6,408 bases of DNA from Actinomycetota bacterium (GTDB taxonomy: Bacteria; Actinomycetota; Actinomycetes; Nanopelagicales; Nanopelagicaceae). Position 1 is the stretch's first letter; each line of letters starts with the position of its first letter. The notes beneath the pieces are model-generated. The model was not told the DNA's origin and made no database searches. It was given only the letters and a program-made list of their open reading frames with translations. The position numbers and the translations under genes were made by a program. This document shows, in pieces, positions 1-5,665 of the stretch. Location: positions 1 to 6,408 of the forward strand of contig WLQO01000065.1 in assembly GCA_009698295.1 (NCBI GenBank), given 5' to 3'.

Positions 1-366
1 GTTGCTGTGGGTGTGCTTCCAAATCCGACTAAGCAATATTTAGTAAAGCGCGTAATTGGCGTAGCCGGCGATAAAGTCGAATGCTGCTCGAAGAATAAGA
101 AGATCATGATCAACGGCACAGAAATTGATGAGCCATATATATTTGCAGGAAATTCACCTAGCGATACCAACTTTAATGTGACTGTCCCTGCTGGAAAAAT
201 CTGGGTAATGGGCGATCACCGCGGTGCAAGCGCGGATTCACGCTTTCACCAAGAAGATATAAACCACGGAATGGTGCCTACTTCTAAAGTCACTGGCAAA
301 GTTGTGGGAATTATTTGGCCGATTAAGAATTTTGGCTTTGTTCATTCATTTTCATCACTGAAATAA
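1..366 (+). CDS. lepB: Signal peptidase I, C-terminal part (partial at left edge)
   Basis: This is the 3' end of a type I signal peptidase, the membrane-anchored Ser/Lys protease that removes signal peptides from exported proteins on the outer face of the cytoplasmic membrane. The frame is open to base 1, so the true start, the membrane anchor and the nucleophilic serine lie outside the window; the GTG at 7 is only an internal valine. The general-base lysine region YLVKRVIGVAGD is visible, with the catalytic Lys codon at 46-48. Box E follows as MGDHRGASADSR, and the closing strand as GIIWP. A Cys-Cys pair after GDKVE and the NGTEIDEPYIF stretch match actinobacterial family members. No C-terminal membrane segment is seen. 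The stop lies 18 bases before rnhB, so co-transcription is likely. Confidence 0.95.
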   Translation, partial: VAVGVLPNPTKQYLVKRVIGVAGDKVECCSKNKKIMINGTEIDEPYIFAGNSPSDTNFNVTVPAGKIWVMGDHRGASADSRFHQEDINHGMVPTSKVTGKVVGIIWPIKNFGFVHSFSSLK

Positions 367-373
367 ATCGCGC

Positions 374-377
374 GGAG
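374..377 (+). promoter_or_regulatory. Shine-Dalgarno site of rnhB
   Basis: GGAG sits 7 bases before the ATG at 385, in the 18-base gap after lepB. It supports that start codon and independent ribosome loading on a lepB-rnhB transcript. It is one of the clearer ribosome binding sites in the window. Confidence 0.7.
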
Positions 378-384
378 TTAGTCG

Positions 385-987
385 ATGAAGGTTATTGAAT
401 CGCTACTAATCGACGCAGGAATCTCTCCACTTGCCGGCGTCGATGAAGCAGGTCGCGGAGCATGTGCTGGACCGCTGGTTATCGCATCTGTTGTCTTAGC
501 CGATCCCTTTGCACCAGATTTGGCAAAGGTCCGAGATTCAAAAGATGTATCCGAAATTGAACGCGAAAAACTATTTGATGTCGTAACTAAGGCTGCGCTT
601 GCGGTTAGCGTGATTATTGTTACAGCCGCTGAAGTTGACCAACGGGGAGTGCATGCGGCAAACCTGGATGGCATGCGCCGAGCAGTGCAAGGTTTATCAG
701 TAGTACCGAGTTATGTCTTAACTGATGGTTATGCCATTGAAGGTTTAGCAATTCCAAATGTCGCCGTATGGAAAGGCGATCAAGTAGTTACTTGTATCAG
801 CGCTGCTTCGATAATCGCCAAAGTAACTCGTGATCGAATAATGCGCGAGTTAGACTCACAATTTCCCTTATATGGCTTTGCTAAACATAAGGGCTATATC
901 ACTAAAGTCCATTCAGAATCTTTACAAGAACATGGTCCGTGTATAGAACATCGCCGTTCCTTTGCAAATATCGCAGCTCTGCTTTAA
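385..987 (+). CDS. rnhB: Ribonuclease HII
   Basis: A 200-residue RNase HII, which cuts the RNA strand of RNA-DNA hybrids and nicks at single ribonucleotides misincorporated into DNA. The length is normal for the family. The N-terminal motif GVDEAGRG supplies metal ligands Asp20 and Glu21. The third acidic residue is Asp114 in VLTDGY and the fourth is Asp132 in WKGD. The ISAASIIAKVTRDRIM signature and the C-terminal block YGFAKHKGY...H...L...GPC..HRRSF complete the fold. The start is supported by GGAG 7 bases upstream. It lies 18 bases after lepB, as in many Actinobacteria. The DUF2469 gene that commonly follows rnhB in that phylum is absent; only 64 bases separate it from yraN. All catalytic residues are present, so the enzyme should be active. 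Confidence 0.97.
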   Translation: MKVIESLLIDAGISPLAGVDEAGRGACAGPLVIASVVLADPFAPDLAKVRDSKDVSEIEREKLFDVVTKAALAVSVIIVTAAEVDQRGVHAANLDGMRRAVQGLSVVPSYVLTDGYAIEGLAIPNVAVWKGDQVVTCISAASIIAKVTRDRIMRELDSQFPLYGFAKHKGYITKVHSESLQEHGPCIEHRRSFANIAALL

Positions 988-1013
988 AAATTACCCACAC
1001 CTTTGATAAAGAG

Positions 1014-1044
1014 TTGCAATTTAGTCAGCAGCGCAAACTAATCT
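1014..1044 (+). promoter_or_regulatory. Candidate promoter of yraN giving a leaderless mRNA
   Basis: A -10-like hexamer TAATCT (1039-1044) ends 7 bases before the yraN ATG at 1052. A -35-like TTGCAA lies at 1014-1019, with a longish 19-base spacer. A transcript starting the usual 6-8 bases after the -10 would begin at or next to the ATG. No purine-rich ribosome binding site is present before this ATG, which fits leaderless translation, common in Actinobacteria. This is inferred from motif spacing alone. Confidence 0.45.
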
Positions 1045-1051
1045 ACGCGCC

Positions 1052-1438
1052 ATGGTTAACACTGAAAGAAGAGGCACCAAGCGCAGTAATTTAAAGACCG
1101 GGGCATTTGGTGAAGATGCCACCGCTAGGTTTATCACTGCTCGAGGAGATGAAATTCTCGATCGCAATTGGCGGGTGCGAGAAGGCGAAATTGATTTGAT
1201 CTCGCTCGGCACAGATGGGCTATTTCACTTTATTGAAGTTAAGACTCGTTCATCCTTGGCTTTTGGTCACCCATTCGAGGCGATCAATAAAGATAAAGCG
1301 CATCGTATGCAACGTCTTGCCCTAGCCTGGTTAGCAACCCATGGATGTCTCGGCTGCGACTATGCAATTGATGTAGCTGCAGTTCTCATAAATGCTGACG
1401 GATCGCATTCACTTGAATACCGCGGTGGCTTGTTATGA
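1052..1438 (+). CDS. yraN: YraN / UPF0102 family nuclease-fold protein
   Basis: A 128-residue member of the UPF0102 (YraN) family, predicted to have the PD-(D/E)XK nuclease fold related to Holliday-junction resolvases; its cellular role is not settled. The family pattern is complete: GAFGEDATARF near residues 17-27, NWRVREGEIDLI near 39-50 (acidic Glu46 and Asp48), then FIEVKTRSS with the Glu62-Val-Lys64 core. FGHPFEAI and a C-terminal IDVAAVL follow. The chosen ATG has no visible ribosome binding site but lies 7 bases after a TAATCT box, suggesting a leaderless start. A later start would delete little of the conserved region, so the exact N-terminus is slightly uncertain. The stop overlaps the comM start by 4 bases (ATGA), indicating translational coupling and perhaps a shared DNA-processing role with ComM and DprA. 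Confidence 0.9.
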   Translation: MVNTERRGTKRSNLKTGAFGEDATARFITARGDEILDRNWRVREGEIDLISLGTDGLFHFIEVKTRSSLAFGHPFEAINKDKAHRMQRLALAWLATHGCLGCDYAIDVAAVLINADGSHSLEYRGGLL

Positions 1439-2955
1439 CCTTAGGCATTACACAAAGTGTGGCCTTGCTTGGATTAGATGGCGCGTTAGTCACCATAGAA
1501 GTCGATATCGCAGATGGAATTCCAATGTATTCGCTCTTGGGCCTGCCTGATGCCGCGCTAAATGAATCGCGTGATCGAGTGCGCGCTGCACTGATCAACA
1601 GCAGTGAGAGCTGGCCAAATCGGAAGGTAATCGTCTCGCTTTCACCGGCTTGGCTTCCCAAAAGTGGCTCAAGTTTTGATCTCTCAATCGCACTTGCAAT
1701 TTTGATCGCCCAACAAGCCTTACCGCAAGAGCCGCTTAACGAAGTTCTGGTGTTAGGAGAGTTGGCCTTAGATGGAAAGATTCGCGCGGTGCGGGGTGTT
1801 CTTCCTGCTCTGATCGCCGCTTATAAATCTGGAATAAAACGCGCCTTTGTCCCACAAGAAAATTTGGCAGAAGCATCCCTGATGACACAGATGCAGATAA
1901 TTGGATTCACATCGTTAAATGAAGTTCTTCGATTTCTGCGTACGGGAGAGTTAGCAATTGCTCCACAACTTGAACTATCCGTTGAAGATGTTGGCTATCA
2001 ACTAGATTTTTCAGATGTAGCAGGACAGAGCGCAGCGCGATTTGCTGCGGAGGTGGCTGCAAGTGGGGGACACCACTTGTTATTGATTGGTCCACCTGGC
2101 GCAGGTAAGACGATGATCGCATCGCGTTTGCCAACGATCTTGCCTGCGCTAAATATTGATCAAGCGCTGGAAGTTACTGCAGTACATTCGATTGCGGGAA
2201 CTTTAGGTAATCGCTCTCCGATGTCGCGTTTAGCGCCGATCGTTTCACCTCATCACAGCGCATCGCGAGTTGCGATAGTTGGTGGGGGATCTTCCGTAAT
2301 TAAGCCCGGTGCATGTTCTTTGGCGCATCACGGAGTTCTCTTTATTGATGAGGCTCCAGAATGTGCCAGTGGAGTTCTAGATGCACTGCGCCAACCACTC
2401 GAATCAGGAACGGTCACGATTGCACGAAGTGTGGGTAGCCTGACATTTCCAGCACAATTTCTTTTAATTCTTGCCGCCAACCCTTGTCCATGTGGGAAAT
2501 ATTCGGGTCGCGGTAGAGCATGCACTTGTTCATCAGTACAAGTAAGGCGGTACTTGGGAAAATTATCTGGCCCCTTGATGGATCGCATAGATATGCGCGT
2601 ACAAGTTGAGCCAGTAACCCGAGTCGAGATGGCACAAACCGAATTAGGCGAGCCCAGTTCCGTTATCGCAGCGCGGGTATTAGCTGCAAGAGAAAAGGCG
2701 AAAGCGAGATTTATCGCCGAACCCTGGTCCTTAAACTCTGAAATCCCCTCACGCGCGCTTCGTACGCAATACAAACCAGAACGCGCTGCCATGAATTTTT
2801 TACATGATGAGCTCGATAAGGAGCGACTTACTGCAAGGGGGCTTCATAAAATTATCCGCTTGGCGTGGACTTTAGCCGATTTGAATGGCAACACAATTCC
2901 GCAGTTATCTGATGTAAAACTCGCACATCGATTGCGTGAGGGCTCCGAACTGTGA
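1435..2955 (+). CDS. comM: ComM/YifB family Mg-chelatase-like AAA+ ATPase
   Basis: A 506-residue full-length ComM/YifB protein. In transforming bacteria ComM is a hexameric AAA+ helicase that promotes branch migration during integration of incoming single-stranded DNA; many non-competent bacteria also carry it. Domains in order: an N-terminal Lon-like ChlI domain (about 20-140, with GLPDAALNESRDRVRAAL), a Mg-chelatase AAA+ domain (about 190-395) and a C-terminal Mg-chelatase helical domain (about 403-500). Walker A is GPPGAGKT (219-226). Walker B is VLFIDE (301-306), followed by APEC where many homologs have LPEF. A four-cysteine zinc-finger-like insert, CPCG (351-354) and CTC (363-365), precedes MDRIDMR (382-388). 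The ATG overlaps the yraN stop; GGTGG at 1424-1428 may serve as a weak ribosome binding site. The stop overlaps the dprA start by 4 bases. Confidence 0.95.
   Translation: MTLGITQSVALLGLDGALVTIEVDIADGIPMYSLLGLPDAALNESRDRVRAALINSSESWPNRKVIVSLSPAWLPKSGSSFDLSIALAILIAQQALPQEPLNEVLVLGELALDGKIRAVRGVLPALIAAYKSGIKRAFVPQENLAEASLMTQMQIIGFTSLNEVLRFLRTGELAIAPQLELSVEDVGYQLDFSDVAGQSAARFAAEVAASGGHHLLLIGPPGAGKTMIASRLPTILPALNIDQALEVTAVHSIAGTLGNRSPMSRLAPIVSPHHSASRVAIVGGGSSVIKPGACSLAHHGVLFIDEAPECASGVLDALRQPLESGTVTIARSVGSLTFPAQFLLILAANPCPCGKYSGRGRACTCSSVQVRRYLGKLSGPLMDRIDMRVQVEPVTRVEMAQTELGEPSSVIAARVLAAREKAKARFIAEPWSLNSEIPSRALRTQYKPERAAMNFLHDELDKERLTARGLHKIIRLAWTLADLNGNTIPQLSDVKLAHRLREGSEL
2938..2942 (+). promoter_or_regulatory. 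Shine-Dalgarno site deciding the GTG start of dprA
   Basis: GAGGG, inside the end of comM, lies 9 bases before GTG at 2952. The nearby ATG at 2956 is in another frame, so this site and the 4-base GTGA overlap with the comM stop favour the GTG as the true dprA start. Confidence 0.6.
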
Positions 2956-3809
2956 ATGAGATTGATGCAGCCCTAACGCTCTTTGCAAATATTGAGGGAG
3001 GACATAACTTTTGGAGTAATCAAATAACCGAGAACGGAGCACTTGAGGTTTACCAGAAGCTTTTAAGTGGCGGTTATGATCGCGTTAAATTTGAGAAGCT
3101 GATTTCAAATCTGCGAGCCATGAGCGTAGATAAAATTAGAGAGTCATTGGTAAAGACCGGGTCAATCTTTTTAACTCCACATTCACCTGAGTGGCCAATC
3201 TCCCTAAATGATCTAAGTGTGGTTCCAATCGGGTTGATCGTGAAAGGTGATCTATCCGCACTTTCTGATAAATCACTTGCCATTGTTGGAACGCGAAATC
3301 CAACTCCGTACGGCGTTCGTATCGCCGGAGATTTCGCTGCTGGATTTGTCGATCGCGAATGGAGCATCGTCAGCGGCGGCGCTTACGGAATCGATTCGGC
3401 GGCACATAAAGGCGCGTTGATTGCAGAAGGGCGCACGATCGCAGTTCTTGCGGCCGGAATAGATGTGGCTTATCCAGCAGGCAATGCGCGGCTCTTCGCT
3501 GAAATTGCTGAAAATGGCGCACTTGTATCTGAAGTATTACCTGGAGCGCATGCCATTCCGGCACGATTTCTAACGCGCAATCGCATCATCGCTGCGTTAG
3601 CGCAAGCAACGATTGTTGTAGAAGCAGCTTTTCGTTCTGGATCATTGCGCACTGCACGCGATGCCGCCGAATTAATGCGTCCGGTGATGGCGATACCTGG
3701 ACCAATAACTGCACCAACTTCTGAGGGCTGCCACCGTTTAATCGGCGAACGCGCCGCCGAAATCGTCACATCTGTCACGGATGCTGTTGAATTGATTAGC
3801 GCGCTTTAG
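2952..3809 (+). CDS. dprA: DNA processing protein DprA
   Basis: A 285-residue DprA (Smf) protein. DprA binds incoming single-stranded DNA in the cytoplasm and loads RecA on it during natural transformation. An N-terminal helical region of about 90 residues precedes the extended Rossmann fold. Conserved motifs are GTRNPTPYG (113-121), SGGAYGIDSAAHKGAL (from 141), AVLAAGIDVAYPAGN, the FLTRNRIIAAL segment (RNRII at 209-213), VVEAAFRSGSLRTA, and a late IPGP...GCHRLI. The protein ends soon after the Rossmann fold, so the C-terminal winged-helix domain of some homologs is missing; the length resembles the two-domain pneumococcal form. It starts with GTG overlapping the comM stop by 4 bases (GTGA) and is preceded by GAGGG, so it is probably coupled to comM. 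Natural competence itself is inferred; no uptake-pilus genes are in the window. Confidence 0.95.
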   Translation: MNEIDAALTLFANIEGGHNFWSNQITENGALEVYQKLLSGGYDRVKFEKLISNLRAMSVDKIRESLVKTGSIFLTPHSPEWPISLNDLSVVPIGLIVKGDLSALSDKSLAIVGTRNPTPYGVRIAGDFAAGFVDREWSIVSGGAYGIDSAAHKGALIAEGRTIAVLAAGIDVAYPAGNARLFAEIAENGALVSEVLPGAHAIPARFLTRNRIIAALAQATIVVEAAFRSGSLRTARDAAELMRPVMAIPGPITAPTSEGCHRLIGERAAEIVTSVTDAVELISAL

Positions 3810-3825
3810 GTAAAGGGTGCGCTAA
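3796..3825 (+). repeat. Inverted repeat spanning the dprA stop and the dprA-era spacer
   Basis: TTAGCGC (3796-3802) pairs with GCGCTAA (3819-3825). An inner CTTT/AAAG pair (3804-3807 with 3812-3815) can extend the stem, leaving an AGGT loop and a small asymmetric internal bulge. The dprA TAG lies inside it. No T-run follows, so a classic intrinsic terminator is not supported. It could be a processing or attenuation element before era, or chance. Confidence 0.4.
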
Positions 3826-3841
3826 GTGAGAGAATAAGCGC

Positions 3842-4759
3842 ATGAGTGAATTCCGTTCTGGCTTCGTCGCAATTGTCGGGCGCCCAAATACTGGAAAATC
3901 AACTCTCATTAACGCTTTAGTTGGCAGCAAGATTGCAATCACATCTCCTCATCCAAATACCACGCGCCATGCAATTCGTGGCATCGTGAATCAACCCACC
4001 TTTCAGGCAGTTCTTGTGGACACTCCAGGAATCCATAAACCAAAGACGCTGCTCGGCCATCGCTTAAATGCCGTAGTCGGGGAAAGCCTTGATTCAGTTG
4101 ACGTTGTATTGATGTGTTTGCCGGCCGATGAAACATCTGGCGCCGGGGATATTTTTCTGGCACAAGAAATTGCTAAGCATCCACGTGCCAAGAAATTCGC
4201 CCTTGTAACTAAGACAGATTTAATTTCTAAAGAAAAATTGGCTCTGCGCCTTGCCGGTATTAATGATTTGGCAAAAGGTTTCACTTGGGACGAGATAGTT
4301 CCGGTATCAGCAGCGATCCATTCACAGATTGATTTATTAGCTGAGCTAATTGGAAAATCCTTACCTTTTGGCCACGCCTTTTATCCCGAAGATGTAACCA
4401 GCGATCAAGGTCAAGACCAGTTGATTTGTGAATTAATTCGTGAGGCTGCAATGCGTGATGCCCGCGAAGAACTTCCGCATTCAATTATGGTCACCATTGA
4501 TGAAATGGCCGAGCGCGAGAAGACTGGATCTCGTCCATTCTTTGATATCCATGCAACGATTCACGTCGAGCGCGATTCGCAGACCGGCATAATTTTGGGC
4601 CATAAAGGTGAGCGTTTAAAAGATATCGGAATGCGCGCACGCGCTGACATTGAGCGCGAACTTGGGGCGAGAATTTTCTTAGGCCTCCATGTGAAGGTAT
4701 CTAAAGAATGGCAACGCGATCCTAAACTTTTACAACGTTTAGGCTTTGGCGAGAATTAA
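3842..4759 (+). CDS. era: GTPase Era
   Basis: A 305-residue Era GTPase, which binds the 3' end of 16S rRNA and assists maturation of the small ribosomal subunit. The GTPase domain shows G1 GRPNTGKST (13-21), a G2 region PNTTRH (38-43), G3 DTPG (60-63), G4 TKTD (123-126, in place of canonical NKxD) and G5 SA (156-157). The C-terminal KH RNA-binding domain has ILGHKGERLKDIG with the GxxG loop GHKG at 253-256, and ends with the family signature VKVSKEWQRD...LGF. Length is normal. The spacer after dprA is 32 bases. GAGAG at 3828-3832 is a weak ribosome binding site; GAGAAT at 3830-3835, 6 bases before the ATG, could instead be a poor -10 box. Placement directly after dprA is unusual; era more often follows ybeY and a CorC-like gene in Actinobacteria. 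Confidence 0.97.
   Translation: MSEFRSGFVAIVGRPNTGKSTLINALVGSKIAITSPHPNTTRHAIRGIVNQPTFQAVLVDTPGIHKPKTLLGHRLNAVVGESLDSVDVVLMCLPADETSGAGDIFLAQEIAKHPRAKKFALVTKTDLISKEKLALRLAGINDLAKGFTWDEIVPVSAAIHSQIDLLAELIGKSLPFGHAFYPEDVTSDQGQDQLICELIREAAMRDAREELPHSIMVTIDEMAEREKTGSRPFFDIHATIHVERDSQTGIILGHKGERLKDIGMRARADIERELGARIFLGLHVKVSKEWQRDPKLLQRLGFGEN
4721..4743. repeat. Perfect 7-bp inverted repeat at the 3' end of era
   Basis: CCTAAAC (4721-4727) and GTTTAGG (4737-4743) form a 7-bp stem with a 9-base loop inside the last codons of era. As DNA it would fold on both strands and sits just before two convergent stops, so it might act as a bidirectional terminator. No T-run follows on either strand, and the encoded DPKLLQRLGF segment is conserved in Era, so coincidence is possible. 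Confidence 0.3.
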
Positions 4760-4760
4760 T

Positions 4761-5633
4761 TTAAACGTTTACCTTGCGGCTTGCAAGATATGAGCCGACT
4801 AGCACCAAAGGCAACCCGACGATAATTCCAATTGTTAAAGGCTCATTCAAAATTAGAATTCCGAGAACAACCGCAAATGCGGTATTCATATAAGTTACCA
4901 ATGAAGCGCGCGCTGGCCCTATCTCTGCCATTACGGTGAAGAAAACTGCAAATGCGATACCAGTAGAGAAAATACCTAAAGCAATTACCGAATAAATCGC
5001 GTTGTGGCTTATGGCACGATCTGGCCAAGTCAAAACAAGTGCTGGTGAATAAACGATGGCGGTTATGGCCATAGCAATTGCATTAATAGCAACACCAGAT
5101 ACGCCGGGCAGCTTACGAGTTATGTAAATAACTGCGAAGGCATATCCGGCTGATGCTGCGAGCACCATTAATATTGCTCTTGGATCGGATGAACCGGTAA
5201 TACTTTCGATACCGACCAGCAAGAAAACTCCCAGAAATCCAACAGCCATTCCGAAAAGGCGACGTGGCTGCCAAACAGTTTTATCTCCGTGGAGTGAAGT
5301 AATTATTGTTGAAAATATTGGAACTGATGCGACGAGCAGACCAGCTAGCCCAGATGAGATCGATTGTTCAGCGGTTCCGATAAAGATCCAAGGGACAATC
5401 ATTTCAAAGAGCGCGTACACCGCGATGTATTTCCAGCCTTTGATCGCGGTAAAGATAGATTTATCATAAATTGCAATTGGGATAAGTATTAGCGCCCCGA
5501 TAAATACACGCATAAATACGACAATCGCCGGTGAGACTCCAGTTTCAGGATCTACTGCGACTCGGATAAAGAGATATGGAATACCCCAAAGAAAGCCGGC
5601 AAGGATGAAGAGAATCAGATTGCGGCGCGACAT
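4761..5633 (-). CDS. EamA/DMT-superfamily transporter
   Basis: A 290-residue integral membrane protein of the drug/metabolite transporter superfamily with two EamA repeats. About ten hydrophobic segments can be read. The first covers about residues 5-27 (FILAGFLWGIPYLFIRVAV); the second, about 35-55, contains the FMR motif. The second repeat begins near residue 152, and the C-terminus has the typical NEPLTIGIIVG hairpin from residue 263. Family members move amino acids, metabolites or drugs; the substrate here cannot be told. Its stop is one base from the convergent era stop. The ATG has no ribosome binding site at usual spacing, but TACTAT lies 6 bases upstream, suggesting a leaderless start. 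It lies 32 bases downstream of the hydrolase on the same strand, so it may also be read from the hydrolase promoter. Confidence 0.92.
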   Translation of the reverse strand: MSRRNLILFILAGFLWGIPYLFIRVAVDPETGVSPAIVVFMRVFIGALILIPIAIYDKSIFTAIKGWKYIAVYALFEMIVPWIFIGTAEQSISSGLAGLLVASVPIFSTIITSLHGDKTVWQPRRLFGMAVGFLGVFLLVGIESITGSSDPRAILMVLAASAGYAFAVIYITRKLPGVSGVAINAIAMAITAIVYSPALVLTWPDRAISHNAIYSVIALGIFSTGIAFAVFFTVMAEIGPARASLVTYMNTAFAVVLGILILNEPLTIGIIVGLPLVLVGSYLASRKVNV

Positions 5634-5639
5634 TCGCCA

Positions 5640-5645
5640 ATAGTA
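5640..5645 (-). promoter_or_regulatory. Candidate -10 box for a leaderless EamA transcript
   Basis: On the minus strand TACTAT ends 6 bases before the transporter ATG (5633). A start site at normal distance would fall on or beside the ATG. No convincing -35 hexamer is seen 16-18 bases upstream. AGAGG further upstream is 19 bases from the ATG, too far to serve as its ribosome binding site. Confidence 0.4.
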
Positions 5646-5665
5646 ACCATAACCTCTTGCCCGAT

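Noticed and set aside
351..365. Cys-rich stretch of ComM considered as a sign of gene fusion (residue numbering in ComM)
   Set aside because: The CPCG...CTC four-cysteine insert is a standard part of the YifB/ComM family and not an acquired domain.
988..1020. Possible terminator after rnhB
   Set aside because: The only pairing is a 4-bp CTTT/AAAG with a 3-base loop, and no T-run follows.
2328..2792. 154-codon antisense frame across comM
   Set aside because: It lies entirely opposite the conserved comM AAA+ region, shows no family motif, and its composition follows from comM codon use. The other long antisense frames over rnhB, dprA and era were rejected for the same reason.
4773..4787. CTTGC/GCAAG short hairpin just inside the EamA 3' end
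   Set aside because: Only 5 bp of stem with no T-run on either strand; too weak to call a terminator.
5615..5650. Minus-strand 11-codon ORF overlapping the EamA start, as a possible regulatory leader peptide
   Set aside because: Its ATG (5648-5650) follows AGAGG by only about 2 bases, which is too close for good initiation, and the peptide has no recognisable leader character. It is expected by chance.
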